Below are positions 5,750 through 13,106 of a stretch of DNA of 64,000 nt, piece after piece (position 1 is the stretch's first letter; the number at the start of each line of letters is the position of its first letter). The position numbers were made by a program, and so were the translations under genes. The stretch covers positions 1-64,000 of IMG/VR virus record IMGVR_UViG_3300028027_000057. The stretch is one strand, 5' to 3'. Origin of the DNA: a virus. The notes beneath the pieces are model-generated. The model made no database searches. It saw nothing but the letters and a program-made list of their open reading frames with translations, and was not told the DNA's origin.

Positions 5750-7600
5750 ATGAACAAGTCGAATCGTTTATTAGCAGAACTCGTAGCCTACCGAACATAT
5801 GCAAAATATCTATCACACGCTAATCGACGAGAGGCTTTAGCTGAGACTATCAATCGTAACATGACAATGCACCTTGATAAGTTCCCAACCCTAAGCCGAG
5901 ACATTATTAAAGCATATAAACAGGTACATGACCTAAAGGTTATGCCATCTATGCGATCTCTTCAGTTCGGCGGAGAAGCAATCACTAAGAACAACGTAAG
6001 GTTATTCAATTGTAGCTTTGCTCACATCAAATACGTCAGAGTCTTCGCTGAAGCCCTGTATTTACTTCTATCCGGTACAGGATTCGGCTTCTCTGTACAG
6101 CAACGCCACATTTCACAGCTACCTAGCATCAAACTCCCTAAAGAAGAGGGAACATACGTAGTTCATGACAGTATTGAGGGGTGGGCTGAGGCATTGAACC
6201 GATTAATGGAGGCATACTTCTATGGAGCCATCCGTCCATTGTTCGATCTTAGTCTTGTTCGCCAAAAAGGCAGCTATCTTGTAACGACAGGGGCAAAAGC
6301 GCCCGGTCCAGAGCCACTTCGTCAGATGTTGGTCAAAGTAGAGGCAATACTAAAGACTTGTATCGGCAGAAAGATGACTGACCTAGAGACTCATGATGTA
6401 CTTTGTCTAATTGCAGACTGTGTGCTAGCTGGAGGTATCCGTAGGGCAGCACTTATTAGTCTCTTCGACCGAGATAGCAAGCTAATGTTAACTTCCAAGC
6501 ATGGAAACTGGTGGGAGAAGCATCCTCATCGTGCACGGGCTAACAATTCAGCAGTTTTGATACGTGGACAAGTTAGTATGGAAGAATTCTACCATGTATA
6601 CGACCAATGTATCGCATCTAACGCGGGAGAACCTGGATTCTTCTGGACAAATGATCCAGAGTGGGGAACAAACCCATGTGCAGAGATTGCATTGCAGTCT
6701 AACCAGTTCTGTAACCTAACTACTACAAACTTAACGGGAATTAAGAATGACAAAGACTTCGAGAACCGCATCTACGCAGCGAGCTTCCTCGGAACGCTCC
6801 AAGCCACGTACACGGACTTCCCATACCTCAGTGAAAGGTGGAAGCAAGTCACAGAAGAAGAAGCCCTTATCGGATGCAGCTTTACTGGAATTGCTGACTC
6901 AAGCTTATTGTCTGGCGAAAGCCTCAGAGACGCTGCAAGAACAGTTCTCGACATTAATGCTAAGTATTCAAAAAAACTCGGGATCAACCCGGCAGCAAGG
7001 GCTACTGCTATTAAGCCTGAAGGAACTGCATCATGCGTTCTTGGATCAAGTAGTGGAATCCACGCAAGGCATGATCAATTTTATCTCCGTAGAGTAAGGA
7101 TGAATCGAGACGATGAACTAGCTAAGTATCTAATGCGAGTTTGTCCTGAGCTTGTAGAAGCTGATCTATTCTCACAGACAGGAGTTGTAGTAACCATCCC
7201 ACAGGAATCTCCTGCCGGCGCTGTGTTACGTAACAACGAGTCAGCTATAGAACTATTCGAGAGAGTGAAACTATACTACGAGAACTGGGTAGTGCCGGGA
7301 CATAGGTCAGGAGCTAACACACACAACGTAAGTTGTACAATTAACTATCGTCCAGAAGAAACCGAGCTACTTAAGATCAAGCTATGGCAAGATAGAGAAT
7401 CATATGCAGCGGTTGCATTGTTACCAGCAAGCGATACTATTTACCAACAAGCGCCGTTTGAAGGATGCGACGAAGCGACCTTCAAGAAGTTCGATGCAAT
7501 GGTAAAAGATATTGACTTGACAAAGGTAATGGAGATGGAAGATAATACAAACCGAGCAGAGCAGCTCAGTTGTGCAGGCGGATTATGTGAAATTTTATAA
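5750..7600 (+). CDS. nrdJ: Class II (adenosylcobalamin-dependent) ribonucleotide reductase
   Basis: A 616-residue enzyme resembling the monomeric RTPR of Lactobacillus leichmannii (739 residues). It reduces ribonucleotides to deoxyribonucleotides for phage replication. Key residues are in place: Cys88 (L-F-N-C) and Cys321 (F-C-N-L) as the redox pair, the thiyl-radical Cys310 with Glu312 in N-P-C-A-E, and the C-terminal shuttle Cys608/Cys613 in C-A-G-G-L-C. Other landmarks are S-G-T-G-F-G-F-S-V near 108-116 and K-P-E-G-T-A near the substrate site. No NrdB or activase is encoded nearby, as expected for class II, which relies on B12 and on thioredoxin-type reductants. AGGAG precedes the ATG. A metallophosphoesterase and conserved phage genes follow. 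Confidence 0.92.
   Translation: MNKSNRLLAELVAYRTYAKYLSHANRREALAETINRNMTMHLDKFPTLSRDIIKAYKQVHDLKVMPSMRSLQFGGEAITKNNVRLFNCSFAHIKYVRVFAEALYLLLSGTGFGFSVQQRHISQLPSIKLPKEEGTYVVHDSIEGWAEALNRLMEAYFYGAIRPLFDLSLVRQKGSYLVTTGAKAPGPEPLRQMLVKVEAILKTCIGRKMTDLETHDVLCLIADCVLAGGIRRAALISLFDRDSKLMLTSKHGNWWEKHPHRARANNSAVLIRGQVSMEEFYHVYDQCIASNAGEPGFFWTNDPEWGTNPCAEIALQSNQFCNLTTTNLTGIKNDKDFENRIYAASFLGTLQATYTDFPYLSERWKQVTEEEALIGCSFTGIADSSLLSGESLRDAARTVLDINAKYSKKLGINPAARATAIKPEGTASCVLGSSSGIHARHDQFYLRRVRMNRDDELAKYLMRVCPELVEADLFSQTGVVVTIPQESPAGAVLRNNESAIELFERVKLYYENWVVPGHRSGANTHNVSCTINYRPEETELLKIKLWQDRESYAAVALLPASDTIYQQAPFEGCDEATFKKFDAMVKDIDLTKVMEMEDNTNRAEQLSCAGGLCEIL
7517..7546 (+). promoter_or_regulatory. Likely sigma70-type promoter inside nrdJ 3' end
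   Basis: TTGACA at 7517-7522, an 18-nt spacer and GATAAT at 7541-7546 match a sigma70 promoter and share the TTGACAA box of other promoters on this strand. It would transcribe the gene at 7609 onwards. It lies in coding sequence, so chance occurrence is possible. Confidence 0.45.
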
Positions 7601-7608
7601 GGAGCATC

Positions 7609-8070
7609 ATGAATATATTTGTAACGTCTCCATGTCCAACAGAGTCAGCTAAGTTTCTAGACAATAAACGCAAGGTTAAAATGGCGCTAGAGTCTACTCA
7701 GATGTTAGCAACTGCATTAAATGTTCATGGAATTCACACAGGATATAAGACTGCACATCTTAATCATCCCTGTTCAATCTGGGCTAGACAGTCTAAACAA
7801 AACTGGATATGGTTGTGGGAACATGCAGTCGCTCTATGTTCAGAATATAATCGTATATATGGAAAAGAACATGCTTGTGTTAAAATGTTATACAATATGA
7901 TAGGTAATGAAGACCTATTACCAAACATTGGATTACTACCATTTAGTAATTGCGCTAGATCAAAAGAAAAAGGTATTGACTATACGGGAGTAGATGATAT
8001 ATATTTAGCTTATAAACTTTATCTCAATGATCGTTGGGATCAAGATAAACGCGAACCGGCATGGTCATAA
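7609..8070 (+). CDS. Conserved phage protein (MNIFV...NHPCxxWAR family)
   Basis: A 153-residue protein with strongly patterned residues seen in many phage proteins: an N-terminal N-I-F-V-T-S-P-C-P, then K-V-K-M-A-L-E-S-T-Q-M-L near 24-34, and N-H-P-C-S-I-W-A-R-Q-S near 52-62. Relatives in databases are sometimes labelled pyrimidine-dimer glycosylase, a label I cannot verify here. Position directly after nrdJ (8-nt gap with AGGAG-like GGAG) fits a role in nucleotide or DNA metabolism. Catalytic role unknown. Confidence 0.7.
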   Translation: MNIFVTSPCPTESAKFLDNKRKVKMALESTQMLATALNVHGIHTGYKTAHLNHPCSIWARQSKQNWIWLWEHAVALCSEYNRIYGKEHACVKMLYNMIGNEDLLPNIGLLPFSNCARSKEKGIDYTGVDDIYLAYKLYLNDRWDQDKREPAWS

Positions 8071-8396
8071 TGAAAAGTAATAAGATGCACGTCAACGGTA
8101 AAGAAGAGGTATGGACTGACTCTCAAATGAGAGAGTGGTATGAAGATCATTGTATTGCTCTTACACAGCAGCTCTATAATAGAAACGCTACTGTTCGTAA
8201 GTTAGTAAAAGATTACAAAATTCTACAACAAGCTCACGAATATTTACAGCAAGCCTACACTAATGAGATGCTTAAGACCGCAGAGTTACAGCAAGCATAT
8301 ACTAACGAGATGCTTTGGAATGGAGAGTTATCTGAGGCACTTAAAAAGCAAAACCAAATCGTATCATTGCTAAAGGATAAAGATGAAAAGATCTGA
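8070..8396 (+). CDS. Hypothetical coiled-coil protein with 14-residue tandem repeat
   Basis: A 108-residue, highly charged, Gln-rich protein. I place the start at ATG 8070, which overlaps the preceding TAA as TAATG; an in-frame ATG at 8061 would add three residues. Residues L-Q-Q-A-Y-T-N-E-M-L occur twice in tandem, encoded by a 42-bp DNA repeat (about 8244-8327), and a weaker copy precedes them. It is probably an extended coiled coil. It overlaps the next gene by 14 nt. Confidence 0.65.
   Translation: MKSNKMHVNGKEEVWTDSQMREWYEDHCIALTQQLYNRNATVRKLVKDYKILQQAHEYLQQAYTNEMLKTAELQQAYTNEMLWNGELSEALKKQNQIVSLLKDKDEKI
8244..8327 (+). repeat. 42-bp tandem duplication in coiled-coil gene
   Basis: Two adjacent units start at 8244 and 8286, each with TTACAGCAAGC at the front and GAGATGCTT later, differing at a few third positions. 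They encode the duplicated L-Q-Q-A-Y-T-N-E-M-L. Confidence 0.75.
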
Positions 8397-8583
8397 AGCA
8401 CTAGAAGAAATACGCAAGGTACTTGCTATGAATGGCAAGGACAATGGAATGGGAGAACTTGAAGAAGCGGTGCTTCATACTGTAGAAAGTATTGGTATGC
8501 TTCCTCCTCCAGACTATACAGAAACTTATTATTCTGGAGATGAAGCGGGCGGATATCATCCTAACTTCTGGGAGGAAGAATAA
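8383..8583 (+). CDS. Hypothetical acidic protein
   Basis: A 66-residue acidic protein, helical at first and ending in a Pro/Tyr/Gly-rich segment with N-F-W-E-E-E. It starts inside the 3' end of the coiled-coil gene. GGAGGA near its end (8570-8575) serves as SD for the phosphoesterase at 8585. Not recognised. Confidence 0.6.
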   Translation: MKRSEALEEIRKVLAMNGKDNGMGELEEAVLHTVESIGMLPPPDYTETYYSGDEAGGYHPNFWEEE

Positions 8584-8584
8584 T

Positions 8585-9211
8585 ATGAAGATTACATGCA
8601 TATCGGATACGCATCAACATCATAAGAAGATCAAGATGCCTAGTACTGATATGATTATATGCGCCGGAGACTTTACATATCACGGAGAACTAGAAGAAGT
8701 ACAGAAGTTCCTTAAATGGTATGGACAACAGAAAGCCAAACATAAGATTCTAGTATGTGGTAATCACGAGAAATGGATTAGCCAACAAGGTGATCTACTT
8801 AAGTTACTATGTGAGAACGAAGGTATCAAACTACTACATAACTCATATACTACAATCGAAGGACTTACAATCTGGGGGTCTCCTTACTCTAAGAAGTTTG
8901 GAGCATGGGCATACGGACTAGACGAGACAGACCTAGCCAACCTATACGATACTATCTTACCCACTACTGACATAGTAGTAACACATGGACCGGCTTACGA
9001 TAGACTGGACTGGTGTCCGAATGGTAAGGTAGGAAGCACAGCATTGGCTCACCGACTAGACGAGCTTAGTAATTTAAAGCTACATATCACTGGACATATA
9101 CATGAAAGTCGTGGTACTCTATTACGGAACGGGGTGTTAACAGTTAACGCTTCTATTTGTGGTATACCATATTCAGATGTGATTTACAATCCAATCACGG
9201 TGGAGTTATAA
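8585..9211 (+). CDS. Calcineurin-like metallophosphoesterase
   Basis: A 208-residue protein with the dinuclear-metal motifs of the family in order: D8-T-H10, G-D-F near 29-31, G-N-H-E near 56-59, V-T-H-G-P near 138-142 and T-G-H-I-H-E near 169-174. The I-W-G-S-P segment resembles the MPPED-type subgroup. Substrate could be a phosphodiester or cyclic nucleotide; a counter-defence role is possible. I choose ATG 8585, two bases after the previous stop and behind GGAGGA, rather than the longer frame opening at 8492, which would overlap the previous gene by 92 nt. Confidence 0.85.
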   Translation: MKITCISDTHQHHKKIKMPSTDMIICAGDFTYHGELEEVQKFLKWYGQQKAKHKILVCGNHEKWISQQGDLLKLLCENEGIKLLHNSYTTIEGLTIWGSPYSKKFGAWAYGLDETDLANLYDTILPTTDIVVTHGPAYDRLDWCPNGKVGSTALAHRLDELSNLKLHITGHIHESRGTLLRNGVLTVNASICGIPYSDVIYNPITVEL

Positions 9212-9549
9212 TGCTAAGACTATTATCTATACTTGTAGTATTCCTAATTTTAATACAATATGTTAAAGCTGAGACTAGATTTCCAACGGATAAGGTACAA
9301 CACATAGAAGGAAAGAGACTATATGTATTATATTGCACTCGCTGTCATAACGCTAATCCTAGCAACGCTGGCTCTATCGGTCCAGAGTTATACACAACTC
9401 CAAGTAATGTCTTCAGAACGAAAGTGCCAGAAGGAAAATATCCGAGCGGGTATACACCCAAGAGACGTACGAAGATCATGCCGAAGTTTCCGCAGTTAAA
9501 AGATAAAACTGATTTGATATATAACTATATCAGGAGCACAAAGAAATGA
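9211..9549 (+). CDS. Secreted monohaem c-type cytochrome
   Basis: A 112-residue protein with an N-terminal signal peptide (Leu/Val/Ile-rich core at 4-18, likely cleavage after V-K-A20) and a haem-attachment site C42-T-R-C45-H46. A downstream I-M-P-K-F with Met90 is well placed to be the sixth haem ligand, and P-Q-L-K-D-K-T-D-L-I-Y-N-Y-I resembles the C-terminal helix of class I cytochromes c. Such proteins carry electrons in the periplasm and need the host haem-ligation system. The start is ATG 9211, overlapping the previous TAA and preceded by GGAG at 9202-9205. Phage-borne c-type cytochromes are rare; contamination is unlikely because the flanks are continuous phage genes. Confidence 0.8.
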   Translation: MLRLLSILVVFLILIQYVKAETRFPTDKVQHIEGKRLYVLYCTRCHNANPSNAGSIGPELYTTPSNVFRTKVPEGKYPSGYTPKRRTKIMPKFPQLKDKTDLIYNYIRSTKK

Positions 9550-9656
9550 GTGAGACAGTAGGATCAGTATGTTGTAAAGAAGAATGTATAGGAACTGAAT
9601 ACGAATGTGCTTGCCAAACTTGCGTAGCTCGTGATAAAGTAAAGCAAGAGGAGTAA
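9546..9656 (+). CDS. Tiny cysteine-rich protein
   Basis: A 36-residue protein with six cysteines (positions 9, 10, 14, 21, 23, 26) arranged as C-C-x3-C and C-x-C-x2-C, flanked by acidic and basic ends. It overlaps the cytochrome stop (ATGA), so the two are probably translated together. The pattern suggests metal or Fe-S binding, metallothionein-like or zinc-ribbon-like; no family is recognised. Confidence 0.6.
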   Translation: MSETVGSVCCKEECIGTEYECACQTCVARDKVKQEE

Positions 9657-9658
9657 GT

Positions 9659-10036
9659 ATGACACAATTCCATCATGTTCGTAAGTATACCCTAACTAGT
9701 TTTTATACTGTCATGGAGATTGAAGAAATAAATCCCCGCGGTGGGAAAACGATAGCCATGGAAGATATCGAACCTTGGTTGTTAAATCAATTAACAGTGG
9801 GAGACTTCTTCACTAGACGAGTCGGAGTAGCTCGTTGTTCAGACGAAGAGAACTATAATAAGAAGACCGGCAGAGAACTAGCTGAGTCTAGAATGAAACC
9901 AGTAGTACTTACTGTCCTAGCTAAGAATGACTTCGGATCAATTGTAGTGGCGGCACTTAAAGACGATAAAGGAAATGTATACGGACTAGAGCTTAAGAAA
10001 GGCGCTAAGTCAGTACATTTTGTAGCTTATGAATAA
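9659..10036 (+). CDS. Hypothetical protein
   Basis: A 125-residue mixed alpha/beta protein with T-V-G-D-F-F-T-R-R-V-G-V-A and a C-terminal F-V-A-Y-E. GAGGAG precedes the ATG by 6 nt inside the Cys-rich gene. No family recognised. Confidence 0.65.
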   Translation: MTQFHHVRKYTLTSFYTVMEIEEINPRGGKTIAMEDIEPWLLNQLTVGDFFTRRVGVARCSDEENYNKKTGRELAESRMKPVVLTVLAKNDFGSIVVAALKDDKGNVYGLELKKGAKSVHFVAYE

Positions 10037-10052
10037 CATAGTAGGTAATTAA

Positions 10053-10316
10053 ATGACTGGAACACAACTAATTGAATTCATCCTATCTAATAATCTACAA
10101 TTAGAGGAACTTAAACTAGAATACTTTTCTCATGAAAGAAAGCTAAAGTTCTGCGGTGGGTGTCAAAGTAATGTATCTCTATCTGATTACCATCAAGGTA
10201 CGTCAGGGGCAGATGAAAGCACGTCATCACATTACCGCTTTATTTGTAAAGCTTGTTTCAATAAAAAGAGTTATCACAAACGATATAAAACTGTAGAAGA
10301 AACGGGGCTATTCTAA
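10053..10316 (+). CDS. Hypothetical zinc-finger protein
   Basis: An 87-residue protein with C-G-G-C near 34-37 and C-K-A-C near 65-68, each followed by basic residues, which form a plausible four-cysteine zinc site. The spacing resembles small phage HNH-associated or recombination-endonuclease-like zinc proteins, but no catalytic residues are obvious. It overlaps the next ATG by one base. Confidence 0.65.
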   Translation: MTGTQLIEFILSNNLQLEELKLEYFSHERKLKFCGGCQSNVSLSDYHQGTSGADESTSSHYRFICKACFNKKSYHKRYKTVEETGLF

Positions 10317-10960
10317 TGAGTTACTATGACAAGTATGGAAGAATCCATCACAAGTATTGCATCAACGGAGAACCTAGCTCAAACAATGGGTGGATTTATA
10401 CTGCGTATGCAGCTAAGCTCGGTCTTGCGGTCGATAAAGAAAAATTGTCTAAATGTTTTAATGAGTGTCTTGTTATAGGATTGGGAAAGGACGGACACAC
10501 ACATCATCTCATGCGATCCCCTGGCAAACCGCTTCCCCCTATCAGTCGGGACGAGATACTGGGGATGGCGGAGTTGGGACTGTTGCAACCGAAGCATTTG
10601 GACGGATGGAACTTCAGTCCGTATCCTATTCCTAGATTCAATCCTATCAAACTAGCTCAGCAATTATGGGACCTTAGGCCTAGCTTAAACAGACATCGCA
10701 ATTACTTCTGGCAGAATAATCTAGATCAGATGTATCGCTTTGCATTTTCAGTCCCACTGTCAGATAGACATTTCATTCTACAACAATTTGGTAAGTTTAA
10801 TCTTATATACTGGGCGATTGCAAAAATAGACTCTATGATTGGTAAACCTAGTGGGATTGGATACTTGAAGTACGGGAAGAGTTTAGAAGGTATGCAAGAA
10901 GAGTTCCCTGAAGATCATCCCCTAAGAAAAAGTTTGACAACAGAACATTCAGTATGTTAA
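10316..10960 (+). CDS. Conserved phage protein of unknown function
   Basis: A 214-residue protein with blocks I recall from other phage proteins: W-I-Y-T-A-Y-A-A-K-L-G near 26-36, I-S-R-D-E-I-L-G-M-A near 76-85, W-N-F-S-P-Y-P near 98-104 and Q-L-W-D-L-R-P near 115-121. The conserved H-T-H-H and S-R-D hint at an enzyme, but no reaction is known to me. A promoter for the next gene lies across its 3' end. Confidence 0.65.
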   Translation: MSYYDKYGRIHHKYCINGEPSSNNGWIYTAYAAKLGLAVDKEKLSKCFNECLVIGLGKDGHTHHLMRSPGKPLPPISRDEILGMAELGLLQPKHLDGWNFSPYPIPRFNPIKLAQQLWDLRPSLNRHRNYFWQNNLDQMYRFAFSVPLSDRHFILQQFGKFNLIYWAIAKIDSMIGKPSGIGYLKYGKSLEGMQEEFPEDHPLRKSLTTEHSVC

Positions 10961-10962
10961 TA
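10934..10962 (+). promoter_or_regulatory. Likely sigma70-type promoter upstream of 10980
   Basis: TTGACA (10934-10939), 17-nt spacer, TTAATA (10957-10962). It shares the TTGACAAC box seen at other sites. The start codon at 10980 is preceded by AGGAG, giving a very short leader. Confidence 0.6.
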
Positions 10963-10979
10963 TTTATTTAGGAGATTGT

Positions 10980-11348
10980 ATGTCTGAAGAACTAAGCACG
11001 GAAGTTTGTGCGCTTACTGTCTGGGAAAACATGGAAGCTGGAGTTGTACGAGAAGAATTCCTAGCTAAAATACCCGAAGAGTTTAGAGATCAATACGAGG
11101 ATATTGCAGTTAAGCTAGAAGATAACTTCTCTGAGATGTTAGCTGCGATTGAAAAACGAGTACAGGAAGTAATAGACTCAGTACTCCGTAGAGGAGACGC
11201 GACTGATCTCAGGAAGAAAGTAGGGCTATACTTGAAAGAGAATGATAACGAGCTAAACCAATTCGTATTTCCTACAGTATTAGGTAAACATGAAGTAGTA
11301 GTTAAAATGATTATGAGAGAGATCAAACCACACGCAAATCACATATAG
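10980..11348 (+). CDS. Hypothetical acidic helical protein
   Basis: A 122-residue, mostly helical protein with alternating charged and hydrophobic residues and no cysteine-based motifs apart from C11. It is first in the short unit driven by the promoter at 10934. No family recognised. Confidence 0.65.
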   Translation: MSEELSTEVCALTVWENMEAGVVREEFLAKIPEEFRDQYEDIAVKLEDNFSEMLAAIEKRVQEVIDSVLRRGDATDLRKKVGLYLKENDNELNQFVFPTVLGKHEVVVKMIMREIKPHANHI

Positions 11349-11356
11349 GAGTTACA

Positions 11357-11551
11357 ATGGAATTAATCATGACGATAGCAATACTCTGTCAGGTATCAGC
11401 TGGAAAGGAAGTACCATTGTTAGGTTACCTACATAACAAGATAGATAAGGATCAATTACAATGTCAGCAATCATATATCCATTGTGTCAATACTAAGTCA
11501 ACAACCAAACCAGAGTCATTAGAACGATGTATCCTAGAGAGAAAGATATAA
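11357..11551 (+). CDS. Small protein with N-terminal hydrophobic segment and four Cys
   Basis: A 64-residue protein with a short hydrophobic start (I-M-T-I-A-I-L-C-Q-V) and Cys at about 11, 35, 42 and 57; the C-Q-Q-S-Y-I-H-C-V pattern suggests disulphide pairing in the periplasm. The N-terminal segment could be a weak signal peptide. GGAG lies upstream at 11348-11351. It is the last gene before a terminator. Confidence 0.55.
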   Translation: MELIMTIAILCQVSAGKEVPLLGYLHNKIDKDQLQCQQSYIHCVNTKSTTKPESLERCILERKI

Positions 11552-11595
11552 TATAAATACGGCAGTTTGGTAGAGTCATTGGAAACTATCTGACA

Positions 11596-11621
11596 GCCCG
11601 GAAAGACGGGCATTTTTTTTT
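11596..11621 (+). terminator. Intrinsic terminator
   Basis: Perfect 5-bp stem GCCCG/CGGGC (11596-11600 and 11607-11611) with loop GAAAGA, followed by A and at least eight T. A second weaker AGTTT/AAACT pairing lies just upstream (about 11566-11588). Closely related in sequence to the hairpin at 17108. Confidence 0.85.
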
Positions 11622-11622
11622 C

Positions 11623-11651
11623 TTGACAACATTATAAACTTAATGTATACT
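11623..11651 (+). promoter_or_regulatory. Strong sigma70-type promoter upstream of 11669
   Basis: TTGACA (11623-11628), 17-nt spacer, TATACT (11646-11651), immediately after the terminator T-run and 17 nt before the phosphoesterase ATG. One of the best promoter matches in the window. Confidence 0.8.
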
Positions 11652-11668
11652 TCTTTCAAGGAGAACAT

Positions 11669-12322
11669 ATGAGTTCAAAGCATAGAAAATCAATTCACTT
11701 TACATCAGACTGGCACATAGGACACGCAAACTCTATTAACTTTGACGATAGACCATTTAAAGACCTAGATCATATGCACAGAGTTTTGATTAATAACTAC
11801 AATGCACAAGTTCCAGTAGATGGACTTTGTTATTTCCTAGGAGATATTGGACTTTCTTCCAGTGAAACAGTAGAAAAAGTATTGTCTAAGCTCAATGGAA
11901 CTAAAGTTCTAGTATTAGGGAACCACGATAAGAAGTTTAATGCTATGTACCAACTAGGGTTTGACGTTGTGTTGAACGGAGCTACCATTTACATCTCCGG
12001 AGAACGAGTAACAATGACACACTGTCCTTTACGTGGAGTGTTCCGTGAAAACACAGAACATATGAATAGTGCTTACTCTTCAAAGGATTTTGCAGAAGGA
12101 CTTAAAGATGAGAACTGGCACGGTGAGCATAAGCAGATTGCTTTTTCTTGTGAAGACGAGGGGCAATTTCACCTTCACGGACATATCCACTCTGGACCAG
12201 CGAATACTAAAAAACGAATAGATGGTCGCCAATTGGACGTAGGTGCTCCGGGTAATAAATATCGTCCACTCAGTATATCAGAAATAGAATCTTGGATCGC
12301 AACTACTAAACAAGGGGAATAA
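11669..12322 (+). CDS. Calcineurin-like phosphoesterase 2
   Basis: A 217-residue protein with metal-binding motifs S-D-W-H-I-G-H near 13-19, L-G-D-I-G near 57-61, G-N-H-D near 84-87, M-T-H-C-P near 114-118 and L-H-G-H-I-H near 167-172. The D-x-H-x-x-H opening is typical of the phage/YfcE-type branch distinct from the copy at 8585, so these are not recent duplicates. It is first in its transcription unit behind a strong promoter and AAGGAG SD (11659-11664). Confidence 0.85.
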   Translation: MSSKHRKSIHFTSDWHIGHANSINFDDRPFKDLDHMHRVLINNYNAQVPVDGLCYFLGDIGLSSSETVEKVLSKLNGTKVLVLGNHDKKFNAMYQLGFDVVLNGATIYISGERVTMTHCPLRGVFRENTEHMNSAYSSKDFAEGLKDENWHGEHKQIAFSCEDEGQFHLHGHIHSGPANTKKRIDGRQLDVGAPGNKYRPLSISEIESWIATTKQGE

Positions 12323-12478
12323 ATGAACATCGAAAGCAACGTCAACCTACTACTAGATCAATTAGATAAAGCAGTAGAAGAAGAAGATACAGTAACAGTC
12401 TTTAAAATCGGACAAGCTATTGAAGCATTGCTAGAACAATTAACTACAGACACAATCCAAGTCAGGACTTTACAATGA
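12323..12478 (+). CDS. Hypothetical small acidic helical protein
   Basis: A 51-residue protein rich in Leu, Glu and Gln (L-L-L-D-Q-L-D-K-A-V-E-E-E-D), probably a helical hairpin. It starts right after the phosphoesterase stop with GGGG as SD and overlaps the next gene by 4 nt. Confidence 0.6.
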   Translation: MNIESNVNLLLDQLDKAVEEEDTVTVFKIGQAIEALLEQLTTDTIQVRTLQ

Positions 12479-12741
12479 GCGAAGCAGAGCTAGAAATAGC
12501 CCGCAACCTAGGAGCTAGTAGCTTTCTAGTGTATAGTTTTATAAAGAACTTCCCCGATGGTTCAGCTACTGATATAGAAGTCAGTACTGGACTATCGAGA
12601 GGATGCATAGATCAGACTTTAAAAAAACTAAGCGACACTAATATTCTCAACAAGAGAAAGAGTAACTATGGTAGTCCTAGAGTTTATTTATACACAACAA
12701 ATAAAGGCTTGACAAACGATGAGCAAACGAACTATAATTAA
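12475..12741 (+). CDS. Winged-helix DNA-binding protein
   Basis: An 88-residue protein whose central part (S-A-T-D-I-E-V-S-T-G-L-S-R-G-C-I-D-Q-T-L near 30-49) reads as a helix-turn-helix, followed by a basic wing (K-R-K-S-N-Y-G-S-P-R-V-Y). It may regulate middle transcription; a consensus promoter overlaps its own 3' end. Confidence 0.65.
   Translation: MSEAELEIARNLGASSFLVYSFIKNFPDGSATDIEVSTGLSRGCIDQTLKKLSDTNILNKRKSNYGSPRVYLYTTNKGLTNDEQTNYN
12709..12738 (+). promoter_or_regulatory. Consensus sigma70-type promoter
   Basis: TTGACA (12709-12714) and TATAAT (12733-12738) are both perfect consensus, separated by 18 nt. It overlaps the 3' end of the winged-helix gene and would drive the HNH and protease-thioredoxin genes. 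Confidence 0.75.
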
Positions 12742-12859
12742 AGTACCAGCTCCTAAGATCAGGAGACCAGTGGCTAATAAGCCTAACGTAACAATGAAGT
12801 CTAAGAAAGACTATAGAAGGAAACCAAAACATGCGAACGATGACGGAAAAGATGCGTAG
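12719..12859 (+). CDS. Small very basic protein
   Basis: A 46-residue, Lys/Arg/Pro-rich protein (K-V-P-A-P-K-I-R-R-P, K-S-K-K-D-Y-R-R-K-P-K-H). It overlaps both neighbours in different frames and coincides with the promoter at 12709, so a transcript from that promoter would not carry its start. Nucleic-acid binding is plausible from charge alone. The GGCTTGACAAACG stretch gives only a poor SD. Confidence 0.45.
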   Translation: MSKRTIIKVPAPKIRRPVANKPNVTMKSKKDYRRKPKHANDDGKDA

Positions 12860-13106
12860 GAGTCGTTCCTATAAAAAGAACAAAGAAGTAACATTCTCTC
12901 TGAACTTTACAAAGTACGGAGAGTATAAGTGTGAGTGTTGCAGCAGAGCCCCTCTTTATAGAAATAAGTCAGGAGAGTCACACTCTTTTGCAAACACCGC
13001 GACTGTAGACCATATCTTAGATTTATCTAAAGGTGGATCAAACGACATTAGTAATTTGCGAGTTCTTTGTTTTGAATGCAACAATGACAAATCGAATAAG
13101 GTATAA
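12831..13106 (+). CDS. HNH endonuclease
   Basis: A 91-residue protein with a complete small HNH module: zinc ligands C-E-C-C near 35-38, V-D-H near 60-62 with the catalytic His, S-K-G-G-S-N-D-I-S-N near 67-76 and L-C-F-E-C-N near 80-85. Such stand-alone HNH enzymes nick or cut DNA and may aid packaging or homing. It starts within the small basic gene and abuts the next gene. Confidence 0.8.
   Translation: MRTMTEKMRRSRSYKKNKEVTFSLNFTKYGEYKCECCSRAPLYRNKSGESHSFANTATVDHILDLSKGGSNDISNLRVLCFECNNDKSNKV

Noticed and set aside
6747-7097. 116-codon frame inside nrdJ in another frame
   Set aside because: Covered by the reductase, which has catalytic motifs on both sides; low-complexity Ser/Thr/Arg composition.
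8492-8584. 31-residue N-terminal extension of the first metallophosphoesterase
   Set aside because: It would overlap the previous gene; the short form begins directly with the metal-binding motif behind GGAGGA.
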